Source of the DNA: Acidilobaceae archaeon | GTDB lineage: Archaea; Thermoproteota; Thermoprotei_A; Sulfolobales; Acidilobaceae | Reading direction: 5' to 3' | NCBI GenBank assembly: GCA_027034115.1 | Contig: JALVJB010000183.1 | Coordinates: 1 to 21,225, forward strand | Length of the DNA: 21,225 bases | Part shown: one piece after another, positions 6,752 to 13,553 of the stretch | How the letters are laid out: every line of letters begins with the position of its first letter | How positions within the stretch are numbered: the stretch's first letter is position 1 | Program-made: the position numbers and the translations under genes | Notes under the pieces: generated by a model | Told to the model about the DNA's origin: nothing | The model's input: only the letters and a program-made list of their open reading frames with translations | Databases searched by the model: none

Positions 6752-7719
6752 TTTTTCCTCGCCGGCGGGCTGGGCGTCGGTATTGTATTAATTATTTGTT
6801 CTATTATTTTTTCTGTTAGCCCGGGCTCGGGCGTAACGCCTGGCTTAAGTATTATCCTGTGCGCTAGAACCGGTACTGCGACGCTCTTAACATCGTCAGG
6901 TAAAACGTACGATCTGCCGTTTATAGCGGCCCATGCCTGGCTCATCCTCATGAGAAATATTGAGGCCCTGGGGCTTGCGCCAAGCCTTATCATCGAGTGC
7001 TCGCGGGTGGCCCGAGCTATATCGAGTATGTAGTCGATTACCGGGTCTGATACGCGGATGTTCCTTATCACCTGGGACGCCTTTATTATTTCCTGAGCCT
7101 CGGCTACTTTTGCAACGTTGAATTCTTCTATAATATTGTATTTTTTAAGTATGTCCTTCTCCTCTTCCCTACTGGGATAGCCGACATCCACCTTTACCAT
7201 GAACCTGTCGATCTGAGCCTCCGGGAGAGGGTAGACTCCCTCGAACTCCACCGGGTTCATCGTAGCTATTACTATGAAGGGCTTGGGTAGCTCATAGGTA
7301 ACTCCTTCAATAGTCACCTGCCTTTCCTGCATGGCCTCTATAAAGGCGCTCTGAGTCCTAGGGCTAGCCCTGTTAATCTCATCAGCCAATACTATGTTCG
7401 CGAATATGGGGCCTTTACGGAACCTGAACTCACCGCTCCTGGGATCGTAGACCATGGTGCCTAGTACGTCGGCCGGGAGGAGGTCTGGAGTGAATTGTAT
7501 CCTCTTGAATGATAAGCCTATCGCACGGGCTAGCGCCTTCGCCATACTAGTCTTAGATACACCTGGAACTCCTACTAGGATAACATGGCCCTGGGCCAGC
7601 ATTGATGCTAGGATTAGCTGTAATTCCTTCTTCTTACCGATTATAACCTTAGATACCTCATCTATTACCTTTCCCGCAAGTTCGGCGACAAATACCGAAC
7701 TGTCACCGTCACTGCCCAC
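6748..7719 (-). CDS. moxR: MoxR-family AAA+ ATPase
   Basis: The 323-residue cytoplasmic ATPase belongs to the MoxR (AAA_3) family. Walker A is GVPGVSKT at about 50-57, Walker B is IVLADEINR (about 109-117), and sensor 1 is ATMNPVE (153-159). After it comes GVYPLPEAQIDRF, the MoxR-typical loop with an arginine. The C-terminal lid (AAA lid 2) follows and contains GASPRASIFL. I take GTG 7717-7719 as the start because GAGGGTG lies six bases before it. A GTG three codons upstream (7726-7728) sits on that site itself. The gene overlaps the DUF4350 gene by 11 bp and the DUF58 gene by four. MoxR ATPases act as chaperones that remodel or activate vWA-bearing partners, often for metal loading or envelope assembly. 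The DUF58, DUF4350 and DUF4129 neighbours fit a membrane-coupled version. Confidence 0.93.
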   Translation of the reverse strand: MGSDGDSSVFVAELAGKVIDEVSKVIIGKKKELQLILASMLAQGHVILVGVPGVSKTSMAKALARAIGLSFKRIQFTPDLLPADVLGTMVYDPRSGEFRFRKGPIFANIVLADEINRASPRTQSAFIEAMQERQVTIEGVTYELPKPFIVIATMNPVEFEGVYPLPEAQIDRFMVKVDVGYPSREEEKDILKKYNIIEEFNVAKVAEAQEIIKASQVIRNIRVSDPVIDYILDIARATREHSMIRLGASPRASIFLMRMSQAWAAINGRSYVLPDDVKSVAVPVLAHRIILKPGVTPEPGLTEKIIEQIINTIPTPSPPARKN

Positions 7720-9082
7720 GGTCTTCACCCTCTAACAGTTCTAAAGCCTCCTGGTACGGGTAGACCCCCGCAATGGAGAGAGCTAGAGCCATATTAACAA
7801 TAATCCTACGCCTAAGGGACCCCCATAGCGGGATGTAGCGTAAAATCCGGGATCCCTCTACTCTACGACACAATTCCCGGGATTCGAGGGTAAGCCTTCT
7901 TATAGTTCTAAAGGACGAGCCGTGGCCAGTTATCAGTCTGCCGTACTTCTCGGTCCTCCTGCAAGCCGTGTAGGCATCGCTCCAGGACCCTAGCTCCATG
8001 GATAATGTAATGCTCGGCTTTCGGAGCCTTTTACGGCGCTTTTTCTCTTCTTCCTTCTCCTTCCCCGTGATTCTTGATGAATGGATCGTCGCGGCGGACA
8101 AGACCGTAGCGATGCCTAGTACTAGGAGTGGTGTCAAGTGGTGGCTTACCAGGCTCTTTACGACGAATCCTTCTATACCAGCATAGATTCTCGCGAAAGC
8201 TAGTAGGAATATTGAGGGGTGGAGGGATAGTATCAGTTGCAGATTACCCTGGCCTGGGTTCACGTAAAACTCCTCATCTACAAGTATTAGCGTGGTTTTG
8301 GGCGAGGAGACTCTCTCCCTTATAATGCCTGCGATCGCCTCCAGCGCCTCCGGGTGGGCCTCGGCCTCCATATTGGTCGCTATTGTACTGTCCGCTATCA
8401 GTACGACGCTCCCCTTACTAGACTTGCATTCTGCTCCGGCTATGTACCAGAAGCCGTTCATGGGTGGAGACGGATATGGCCACGCAGCTGCTATTAGCCG
8501 GTACAGCCCTTGCCTTTCCGGCAAGTGCGGCTTACCCGGTGTAGTGATGGGGCCTGTGGTATATGCGAGGTACCCGGTGTATCCCGTGGGTAAGTCGTAG
8601 CTTTTCCCGCCAACGACAAGGTAGAGATCATTGTATGTATTGTTGAGCGGACCCCTTATCCTTAAAGACATATAATCGCATATTATATAGCTTATATTCT
8701 CAATTAACCGGGAGACTCCTGGACTCGGCTCCTCGTCCAGGACAAGCAGGTGAACTCTCACTTGTCTAGCGACTAGGCTCCTTACAAGCTTGTAGGCTTC
8801 CGAGGGTGGAGTTGGGGAGGAACCGCCGATTTCCAGGATTACTACATCCCTGATGTTTTGAAGCTTGGGCAGCCCGCTAAACCCGTATACTATTGCTTCC
8901 CTGTACCCCTCGGATGCCAGCGTGCTCCAGAGCTTGCTGGTTCCGTAGGGGCCCTTGTTTAGAGGATAGGAGGCGTCACTTGGTACCGCCACCCGGAGCA
9001 GGACGTTACGTGGCATGTACTCAAGGCTAGCCAGTAATGCTACTATGACTAGTGCTAGCGCTAGCCACTTCTTAGACTCCAC
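7709..9082 (-). CDS. DUF4350-type membrane protein of the MoxR operon
   Basis: The 457-residue protein starts at GTG 9080-9082. GAGGAGGGTG lies about seven bases upstream and inside the end of the preceding gene, which it overlaps by 11 bp. A membrane helix at 5-22 leads into an alpha/beta domain outside (about 30-300). Its YPLNKGPYGTSKLW segment (39-52) and VVLIADSTIATN (226-237) resemble the DUF4350 pattern of a GATase-like fold. A second helix lies at about 316-335. A strongly basic, cytoplasmic tail follows (KEKEEEKKRRKRLRK at 341-355), then a helical end. Proteins of this type accompany MoxR and DUF58 in archaea and also in actinobacteria. They have no established enzymatic activity; the basic tail could contact the ATPase. 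The domain call is by pattern and context. Confidence 0.75.
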   Translation of the reverse strand: MESKKWLALALVIVALLASLEYMPRNVLLRVAVPSDASYPLNKGPYGTSKLWSTLASEGYREAIVYGFSGLPKLQNIRDVVILEIGGSSPTPPSEAYKLVRSLVARQVRVHLLVLDEEPSPGVSRLIENISYIICDYMSLRIRGPLNNTYNDLYLVVGGKSYDLPTGYTGYLAYTTGPITTPGKPHLPERQGLYRLIAAAWPYPSPPMNGFWYIAGAECKSSKGSVVLIADSTIATNMEAEAHPEALEAIAGIIRERVSSPKTTLILVDEEFYVNPGQGNLQLILSLHPSIFLLAFARIYAGIEGFVVKSLVSHHLTPLLVLGIATVLSAATIHSSRITGKEKEEEKKRRKRLRKPSITLSMELGSWSDAYTACRRTEKYGRLITGHGSSFRTIRRLTLESRELCRRVEGSRILRYIPLWGSLRRRIIVNMALALSIAGVYPYQEALELLEGEDRGQ

Positions 9083-10514
9083 CTATCAGCACCCTCCTCA
9101 GCTTCCTCGAACAATAACCAGGATCGAAGCCCGTAGGTATGCCGCCGTATACCTTGGCCTCGTAGGCTCGCGTGACATCCTCGAGTAAAGCTTGAACCTC
9201 TGGTGAGAGCGAGTCTTTAACCCTCTCCAGGTACTCTCTAGGCGTCTCATAGGGATACTTGGGCTTTCCCCGGAGGCGGAGCACTAGTATCGTAGTACTA
9301 TAGCACCACTCTGGGCCACCTGCGGGTCTGCCCACTAGTAGTCTGGCCAGGTTAGTGAGCGGGGCTAGGCTTTCCCTCTCAGCTAGCAGTACGACTATGA
9401 GGACTCCTATCCCGGAGAGGCCTAGAAGTGCATTAGAAGGTGGTGATATCGTCGTTATGTGTAGTGTCCTGCTCTTATGCCTCGGGGCAACTCTGCCCTG
9501 TGCCTCTATCCGTGCCTTTTCAGCCTGTACAACTATGTTCTGTAGTCCTTGTAGGAAGTTTGTTAGGTTTACTTCCTCCTCTCTAGCCTTCTCCTGCTTG
9601 GGTTCGACGATGTTGGGTGAGCCGAATCTCTGCTGGTATTCTCTTAGTGCTTCCTCGTAGAGTGACCAGGGGATTAAGCCTTGCTTAGCGTAGTCGTTTA
9701 GTTTTTTCAGGGCGCTTGTCGCCTCTTCCTTGCTACCTTTTCTTATGGTATCGAGTAGTTTCTCAATCAATGTCTGGTTTACTCGCTCTTGCTCGCCGGG
9801 CTTGGTTATTTGTAGTTTGCCTTCTATTATTGCTTCTACTAGTTCCTTGCTAACTAGTTGTTTGGGTATATGCACTATTTCTGCCAGGTAGGCTGGAGTG
9901 TATAGCCTAGTTAGTGCTGGTGATTCTCCTGGATAGCGGGTTACTATTGGAATTAGTCCGGAGGCCTCTCGGAGAGTTAGTAGAGTTATGAGCGTATCTA
10001 GCGGTGATCCTAGAGTGATTGTTGTGATGGGTGCTTGGCAGTCCTGGTAGGGGAGGTATCCTAAGGGGTTGGCTACGGCGTAGAACGTTGTGTTGGCTCC
10101 GTGGTAAACTATACTTTTAGGGCATACTGGAAGGTACTTGGGAGCTTTCTCTGCTAGTAGGGTGAGCTGTGTATTGTTTAGCGAGTTTAAGCTCTTCTTC
10201 AACACCTTTATACCGCGTAGGGGATAGCCTTGTTCTGCCTGCCTAGCCATTATTTGGAGGGCGTTAATGAGTTGTAGGCGCCAGTCAGAGGTATTCCCTG
10301 TGTCATTAATTATTAGTGTATTATTAATTTGTTGTATTGCTATATATGCTATGAATTCGACGTCTAGAGAGTCTAGGAAAAGTGTAGCATTAACAGTAAC
10401 TGTTTGTTTGAGAATTATGGGCGGGTGGCGGGGTATCTCCTGGCTTCTTGCTATGCTTCCTGTTAGCGCCAGTCCTAAGAGAATGATGGCTACTGCTACA
10501 TGACTCTTGCCGAT
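9072..10514 (-). CDS. DUF4129-type membrane protein with signal peptide; start codon non-canonical
   Basis: An ATG at 10248-10250 would give 392 residues, but that start has no ribosome site. The frame stays open upstream and encodes a clear signal peptide (core AVAIILLGLALTGSIARS, 10493-10443) and a strand-rich segment. No ATG, GTG or TTG occurs between the in-frame stop at 10587-10589 and 10250. The best candidate start is ATC 10512-10514, four bases after GGCGAGG, giving 480 residues that begin GKSHVAVAII. CTG 10539-10541, ATT 10566-10568 or a one-base deletion at the ATG that abuts the DHH stop are alternatives. In the long form the surface domain covers about 25-345, a membrane helix 363-380, and the DUF4129 domain about 400-470 (ETPREYLERV, then DVTRAYEAKVYGG). 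DUF4129 domains usually end membrane proteins that sit beside MoxR and transglutaminase-like genes. The role is unknown. Confidence 0.75.
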   Translation of the reverse strand: MGKSHVAVAIILLGLALTGSIARSQEIPRHPPIILKQTVTVNATLFLDSLDVEFIAYIAIQQINNTLIINDTGNTSDWRLQLINALQIMARQAEQGYPLRGIKVLKKSLNSLNNTQLTLLAEKAPKYLPVCPKSIVYHGANTTFYAVANPLGYLPYQDCQAPITTITLGSPLDTLITLLTLREASGLIPIVTRYPGESPALTRLYTPAYLAEIVHIPKQLVSKELVEAIIEGKLQITKPGEQERVNQTLIEKLLDTIRKGSKEEATSALKKLNDYAKQGLIPWSLYEEALREYQQRFGSPNIVEPKQEKAREEEVNLTNFLQGLQNIVVQAEKARIEAQGRVAPRHKSRTLHITTISPPSNALLGLSGIGVLIVVLLAERESLAPLTNLARLLVGRPAGGPEWCYSTTILVLRLRGKPKYPYETPREYLERVKDSLSPEVQALLEDVTRAYEAKVYGGIPTGFDPGYCSRKLRRVLIGGV

Positions 10515-11518
10515 GTAACCTCGCCTCCCCGCCCCCTGCAGACGCCAATAGCCTCTGCAACACCTAATATTTTCCTTGCCGCCCGCCTAGTAACTGCCCT
10601 CTTCCACAGCTTCCCTAGTAGTCTGGCTGTGAAGGGTATCTCTATCCTGGCTCCCGCCGCCCTAGGGTGTCCCCCGCCGCCTAGCTCGACGGCTATTGCT
10701 TGAACGTTTACCCGTCTACTTCTTAGGGAGAGGCCTCCATTCTCTCTTATTATGACGGCTATGTCTGCTTTGAATCGTGAGAGGAGGCTTGCCCCTATGA
10801 AGCTGTTCGATGGAGGGCCGTGCTTCTTGAAGGCTGCCGCTACTCTGCATTCGCCTTCAGCGACGTATACTGTTGATAGTATCTTGTTGAAGTTCTCCAG
10901 CTCAGCGTTTACATAGGATTCGAGTTTCTCTTGGAGTTCGTCGTCCCAGAGAACGCCCTCGGAGAACTTTGCTATGACTCTCCTCCTCCACTCGGCTACC
11001 CCGTTCTCGTATCGTGTGTCAGCTATTCGGAAGAGTTTAGGTGCCAGCGGGTGGTTCCATCGCCATAGGTCTGCGGCGCATACGGCTTCCTCTAGTTCTC
11101 GAAGGTACTCAGTGTACTCCGTGTTATTGTACTTGGTGGCATATCTAGCTACTACGCCGGTTGCACATGTACTTGTATCGATTGTGAGACGGGCGCCTGC
11201 GCTGGAGATTAGCTTCTTCCATTCTTCCGGCCATATATGGTGATCGTACCAGTCTACTCTCGCGCCCTCGCTCGTCATAGTTGAAATGTGTTTCGCGGAT
11301 TCCTCGACGCTTTTCTTGTTGGGGCCGAGATCCGAGACTACTAGGATGTCCCCTTGGCCTATGTTGCCCACGAGGTTTTCGAGGGCCTCGTGTATATTGT
11401 AGGGTTCCGCGAATAGGATTGTTGCCTCCTCTATTCTCCTTTTATATGCTATAAGGGCTGCCGCCGCTGACCCTGCACCGTCAAGGTCGGTGTGTGTTAC
11501 TATGAAGAGGTGCCCCAT
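10496..11518 (-). CDS. DHH/DHHA1 family phosphoesterase
   Basis: I start at ATG 11516-11518, with AGGAAGG just before it. The frame is open further upstream, but that part only shadows the HIT gene. The 340-residue protein has DHH motif I THTDLDG (8-14), motif II VVSDLGP (60-66), motif III WYDHH (90-94) and the DHHA1 motif GGGGHPRAAG (280-289). These are the metal ligands and substrate loop of RecJ/NrnA-type phosphoesterases, which hydrolyse short oligonucleotides, pAp, cyclic dinucleotides or single-stranded nucleic acid using Mn2+. The short size without extra domains resembles the NrnA-like archaeal members rather than RecJ/GAN. It overlaps the HIT gene by 19 bp and abuts the DUF4129 gene, so it is translated as part of the operon. 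The exact substrate is not decided by sequence. Confidence 0.88.
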   Translation of the reverse strand: MGHLFIVTHTDLDGAGSAAAALIAYKRRIEEATILFAEPYNIHEALENLVGNIGQGDILVVSDLGPNKKSVEESAKHISTMTSEGARVDWYDHHIWPEEWKKLISSAGARLTIDTSTCATGVVARYATKYNNTEYTEYLRELEEAVCAADLWRWNHPLAPKLFRIADTRYENGVAEWRRRVIAKFSEGVLWDDELQEKLESYVNAELENFNKILSTVYVAEGECRVAAAFKKHGPPSNSFIGASLLSRFKADIAVIIRENGGLSLRSRRVNVQAIAVELGGGGHPRAAGARIEIPFTARLLGKLWKRAVTRRAARKILGVAEAIGVCRGRGGEVTSARVM

Positions 11519-12072
11519 TCTATACCTTCCTCCCTGGCTACCTCGCTTACGGCCTCGGGGACGAGTTTTTTCAGTTTCTCGTAAGTATCCTGTAAGGCCT
11601 CGGGGAGCACCTTGGTCGCTGAGAAGATCACTGTGAAGTTCGTATCTCCTCTCCACCTAGGCAGTATGTGTATATGCACGTGGCCTGCTATCCCTGCTCC
11701 CGCGGCCTCGCCAACATTCACTCCTATATTGAAGCCGTGGGGGTTGTAAGCCTTCCTCAAGGCTCTCATCGACGCCTTGACCAGGAGGCCCATCTCGGCT
11801 AGTTCTGGCAGGCGGAGGTCCTCGAGGGTTGGCACGTGCCTGTACGGCACTACCATTACGTGCCCAGAGTTGTAGGGATATTTGTTTAGTATGACGTATG
11901 ATAGCTCTCCACGATAGACGATTAAAGCTTCCTTATCGTTATGCTTCGGCGCCTCGCAAAATACGCATCCGCTTGTGCGCTCGGATCCTGCTATGTACTT
12001 CATCCTCCATGGGGCGTAGAGTATCCTGTACCAGGGCCTCGGCCATTTCTCCTGGTTCAAGCCTTGCACCAT
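11500..12072 (-). CDS. HIT-family nucleotide hydrolase/transferase
   Basis: The 190-residue protein carries the histidine triad GHVHIHILPRW (130-140), with His131, His133 and His135; the last one or two His of such triads act in nucleotidyl transfer. An N-terminal APWRMKYI segment and the CVFC pair (36-39) are typical of the Fhit/Ap4A-hydrolase-like branch, which cleaves Ap4A, AMP conjugates or related dinucleotides. ATG 12070-12072 has no Shine-Dalgarno site but lies about 28 bp from a TATA box, so the mRNA is probably leaderless. It is the first gene of the long minus-strand train. The family call is secure; the substrate is not. Coupling to a DHH phosphoesterase hints at handling of signalling or damaged nucleotides. 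Confidence 0.9.
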   Translation of the reverse strand: MVQGLNQEKWPRPWYRILYAPWRMKYIAGSERTSGCVFCEAPKHNDKEALIVYRGELSYVILNKYPYNSGHVMVVPYRHVPTLEDLRLPELAEMGLLVKASMRALRKAYNPHGFNIGVNVGEAAGAGIAGHVHIHILPRWRGDTNFTVIFSATKVLPEALQDTYEKLKKLVPEAVSEVAREEGIEWGTSS

Positions 12073-12084
12073 TGGGTTAGGCGC

Positions 12085-12106
12085 TAGTACTAGTACTATT
12101 TAGAGG
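12085..12106 (-). promoter_or_regulatory. Promoter of the HIT-DHH-MoxR operon with overlapping 14-bp palindrome
   Basis: The minus strand reads CCTCTAAATAGT at 12107-12096, a TATA-like box centred about 29 bp before the HIT ATG, as expected for a leaderless archaeal gene. Directly downstream, 12085-12098 is a perfect 14-bp palindrome, TAGTACTAGTACTA, also readable as two TAGTAC repeats. It lies between TATA box and transcription start, where a bound repressor would block the polymerase. The operator role is inferred. Confidence 0.5.
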
Positions 12107-12230
12107 CTAATTGCAACTCTCTCCTCTACTGGCCGGTGAGACCTGGTATTCGAGGTGCTTGCTAGTGACGTGTTGGAGAGGGTCTAAAAGCGAGTGTAGT
12201 GCTAGATGGATTGTCTGTGATTCGGGGCTC

Positions 12231-12509
12231 ATGGAGGAGGCCGGCGATCTAGTCGACGCCTACAGAGAGGTAGCTGTTGGGAACGTGAATATACGGATGA
12301 TTAATGGAAATGAAAAGATTAGGTACCTCTACGTCAACCAGAGAGGGGCCGGATTCGTACTCGAATTGGATGCCGGAGTATTCGACAGGGACTGCTTTAG
12401 CGAGATAAAGGCCGATATCCTGGACAAGCTAACACAAGCGTTATACGATGATCCTAGATGGCAACTGTTGTATCATATAATAGATAGGCAAATGCTCCCT
12501 ACTCCCTAG
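12231..12509 (+). CDS. Small acidic protein, not recognised
   Basis: The frame is open from 12111, but the first 40 codons are Cys/Trp-rich, lie over the HIT promoter and look non-coding. I place the start at ATG 12231-12233, with only a weak GGGG before it. The 92-residue product begins MEEAGDLVDAYREV, then alternates predicted strands (NVNIRMINGNEKIRYLYVNQ, AGFVLELDAG) with a helix (FSEIKADILDKLTQALYDD) and ends WQLLYHIIDRQMLPTP. It has no membrane segment and no known motif; it looks like a small globular alpha/beta protein. It diverges from the HIT-led operon, and a TATA-like TCTAAAAG at 12183-12190 could drive it. Coding is supported by amino-acid composition only. Confidence 0.6.
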   Translation: MEEAGDLVDAYREVAVGNVNIRMINGNEKIRYLYVNQRGAGFVLELDAGVFDRDCFSEIKADILDKLTQALYDDPRWQLLYHIIDRQMLPTP

Positions 12510-12527
12510 CCAACTGGTGGGTCGGCT

Positions 12528-12574
12528 GAGACAGGTCTCCTCACGGCCCTCGACATCGAGGGCTCGGGCCCGTG
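12528..12574 (+). repeat. Two adjacent hairpins downstream of the small gene
   Basis: About 20 nt after the stop of the small plus-strand gene lies GAGAC-AG-GTCTC (12528-12539). It is followed by an 8-bp stem GCCCTCGA/TCGAGGGC (12546-12563), itself flanked by CACGG (12542-12546) and CCGTG (12570-12574). They could end or protect the small gene's mRNA, or be part of a small RNA. I see no C/D or H/ACA guide signature. The rest of the gap, 12575-12780, holds no recognisable gene, tRNA or repeat. Confidence 0.4.
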
Positions 12575-12780
12575 TACTTCTTCATCCCCGTTAGACCGTA
12601 TACATGCAAGAGTATTGTAAAGATGCTTTCTTAGACCACACACGCTACGGGGGGCTTATAGACTAGGAACTAGGATGGGGGTCCGCACTCAAGACCCTCT
12701 TCACCAAGCATTCTCAGTTACGCCGAGCTCTTCATCCCCTCGTTAACATTTTGAAGCATTACAGGGGAAATTAACGTGGA

Positions 12781-13485
12781 CTACTGCTCGAGCGCCTCGT
12801 CGACCACTAGCTTCACGTGTTCAGTTAGGCTATCAATAATGGGCATCGGTAGCTTTATTTTTCCTACTAGTAGGGAGAGCTCGGTGCACCCATAGATTAA
12901 GGCTTCAACGCCCCGGGCTTTCAGGGACGAGATAACTTGGGCTAGCTTTAGGTTGAGTGATTCCGGTATTCGCCCCTCTACTAGCCTTTCTATTATAGAG
13001 TCTACTACCTTCTGCCCATATGGCCCGGGCGTTACAACTTTCACTCCCATGGTTTCTAGGTACTCGTGGTAAATCCTAGAATCAACTGTTGCACTAGTCG
13101 CTAGTAGGCCGACCGTAGATACCCCCATTTTCTCTATCCGCCTAGCTACGGCCCTTCTTATATCCACTATTGGATACTCAGGTTTTGCTTCCTCGAGTGC
13201 TTCGCTTAGGAACATGTGAGGGGTGTTGGCTGCCAGCAAGCCTATCCTGGCTCCGGCCTCCGCCAATCTCTTTAACGCTTCAACGAGGAGTTCAATAGCT
13301 CCTTTTTTATCTCCTATTTTGACATATTTACACATTTCCTGAACAGGAATACTGTAGAGGACAACTCTTGGATCTCTCCCTACCTTATCCCTGAAATATT
13401 CTACAATGAACTTGTAGTAGAGTATTGTTGAGTAGGGGCTGAGGCCTCCTACTATGCCAATGGGTTCCCTCAAAGCCGGTAGCAC
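12781..13485 (-). CDS. Aspartate/glutamate racemase-family protein lacking the first catalytic cysteine
   Basis: The 234-residue protein begins REPIGIVGGLSPYST (6-20) and follows the two-domain Asp/Glu racemase fold. Classic members use two cysteines, one in CNT(A/P)H and one in GCTE, to remove and add the alpha proton from opposite faces. Here the first is replaced by alanine (Ala86 in AANTPH), while Cys200 in YGCTELSLL is kept. A single-cysteine enzyme might racemise with an altered partner base, as reported for some relatives, or act as an isomerase or decarboxylase-like variant. The start is GTG 13483-13485 beside GAGGTG; the tight spacing leaves TTG four codons downstream as an alternative. 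It lies 68 bp behind porB on the same strand and may be read from the por transcript. Confidence 0.82.
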   Translation of the reverse strand: MLPALREPIGIVGGLSPYSTILYYKFIVEYFRDKVGRDPRVVLYSIPVQEMCKYVKIGDKKGAIELLVEALKRLAEAGARIGLLAANTPHMFLSEALEEAKPEYPIVDIRRAVARRIEKMGVSTVGLLATSATVDSRIYHEYLETMGVKVVTPGPYGQKVVDSIIERLVEGRIPESLNLKLAQVISSLKARGVEALIYGCTELSLLVGKIKLPMPIIDSLTEHVKLVVDEALEQ

Positions 13486-13553
13486 ACCTCGCAGGCTATC
13501 GAGAATGGTATTCAGGACTGGGGGAAATTACTGGGAGGCTAGTAATAGGGCGC

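Noticed and set aside
11519..11656. 46-codon N-terminal extension of the DHH protein
   Set aside because: It lies wholly within the HIT coding region in another frame, is Arg/Gly-rich without likeness to the family, and the ATG at 11518 has a ribosome site and sits right before the first DHH motif.
12111..12230. Longer form of the small plus-strand gene
   Set aside because: The extra 40 residues are Cys/Trp-rich and unlike the rest, and the DNA is near or over the HIT promoter and a TATA-like site.
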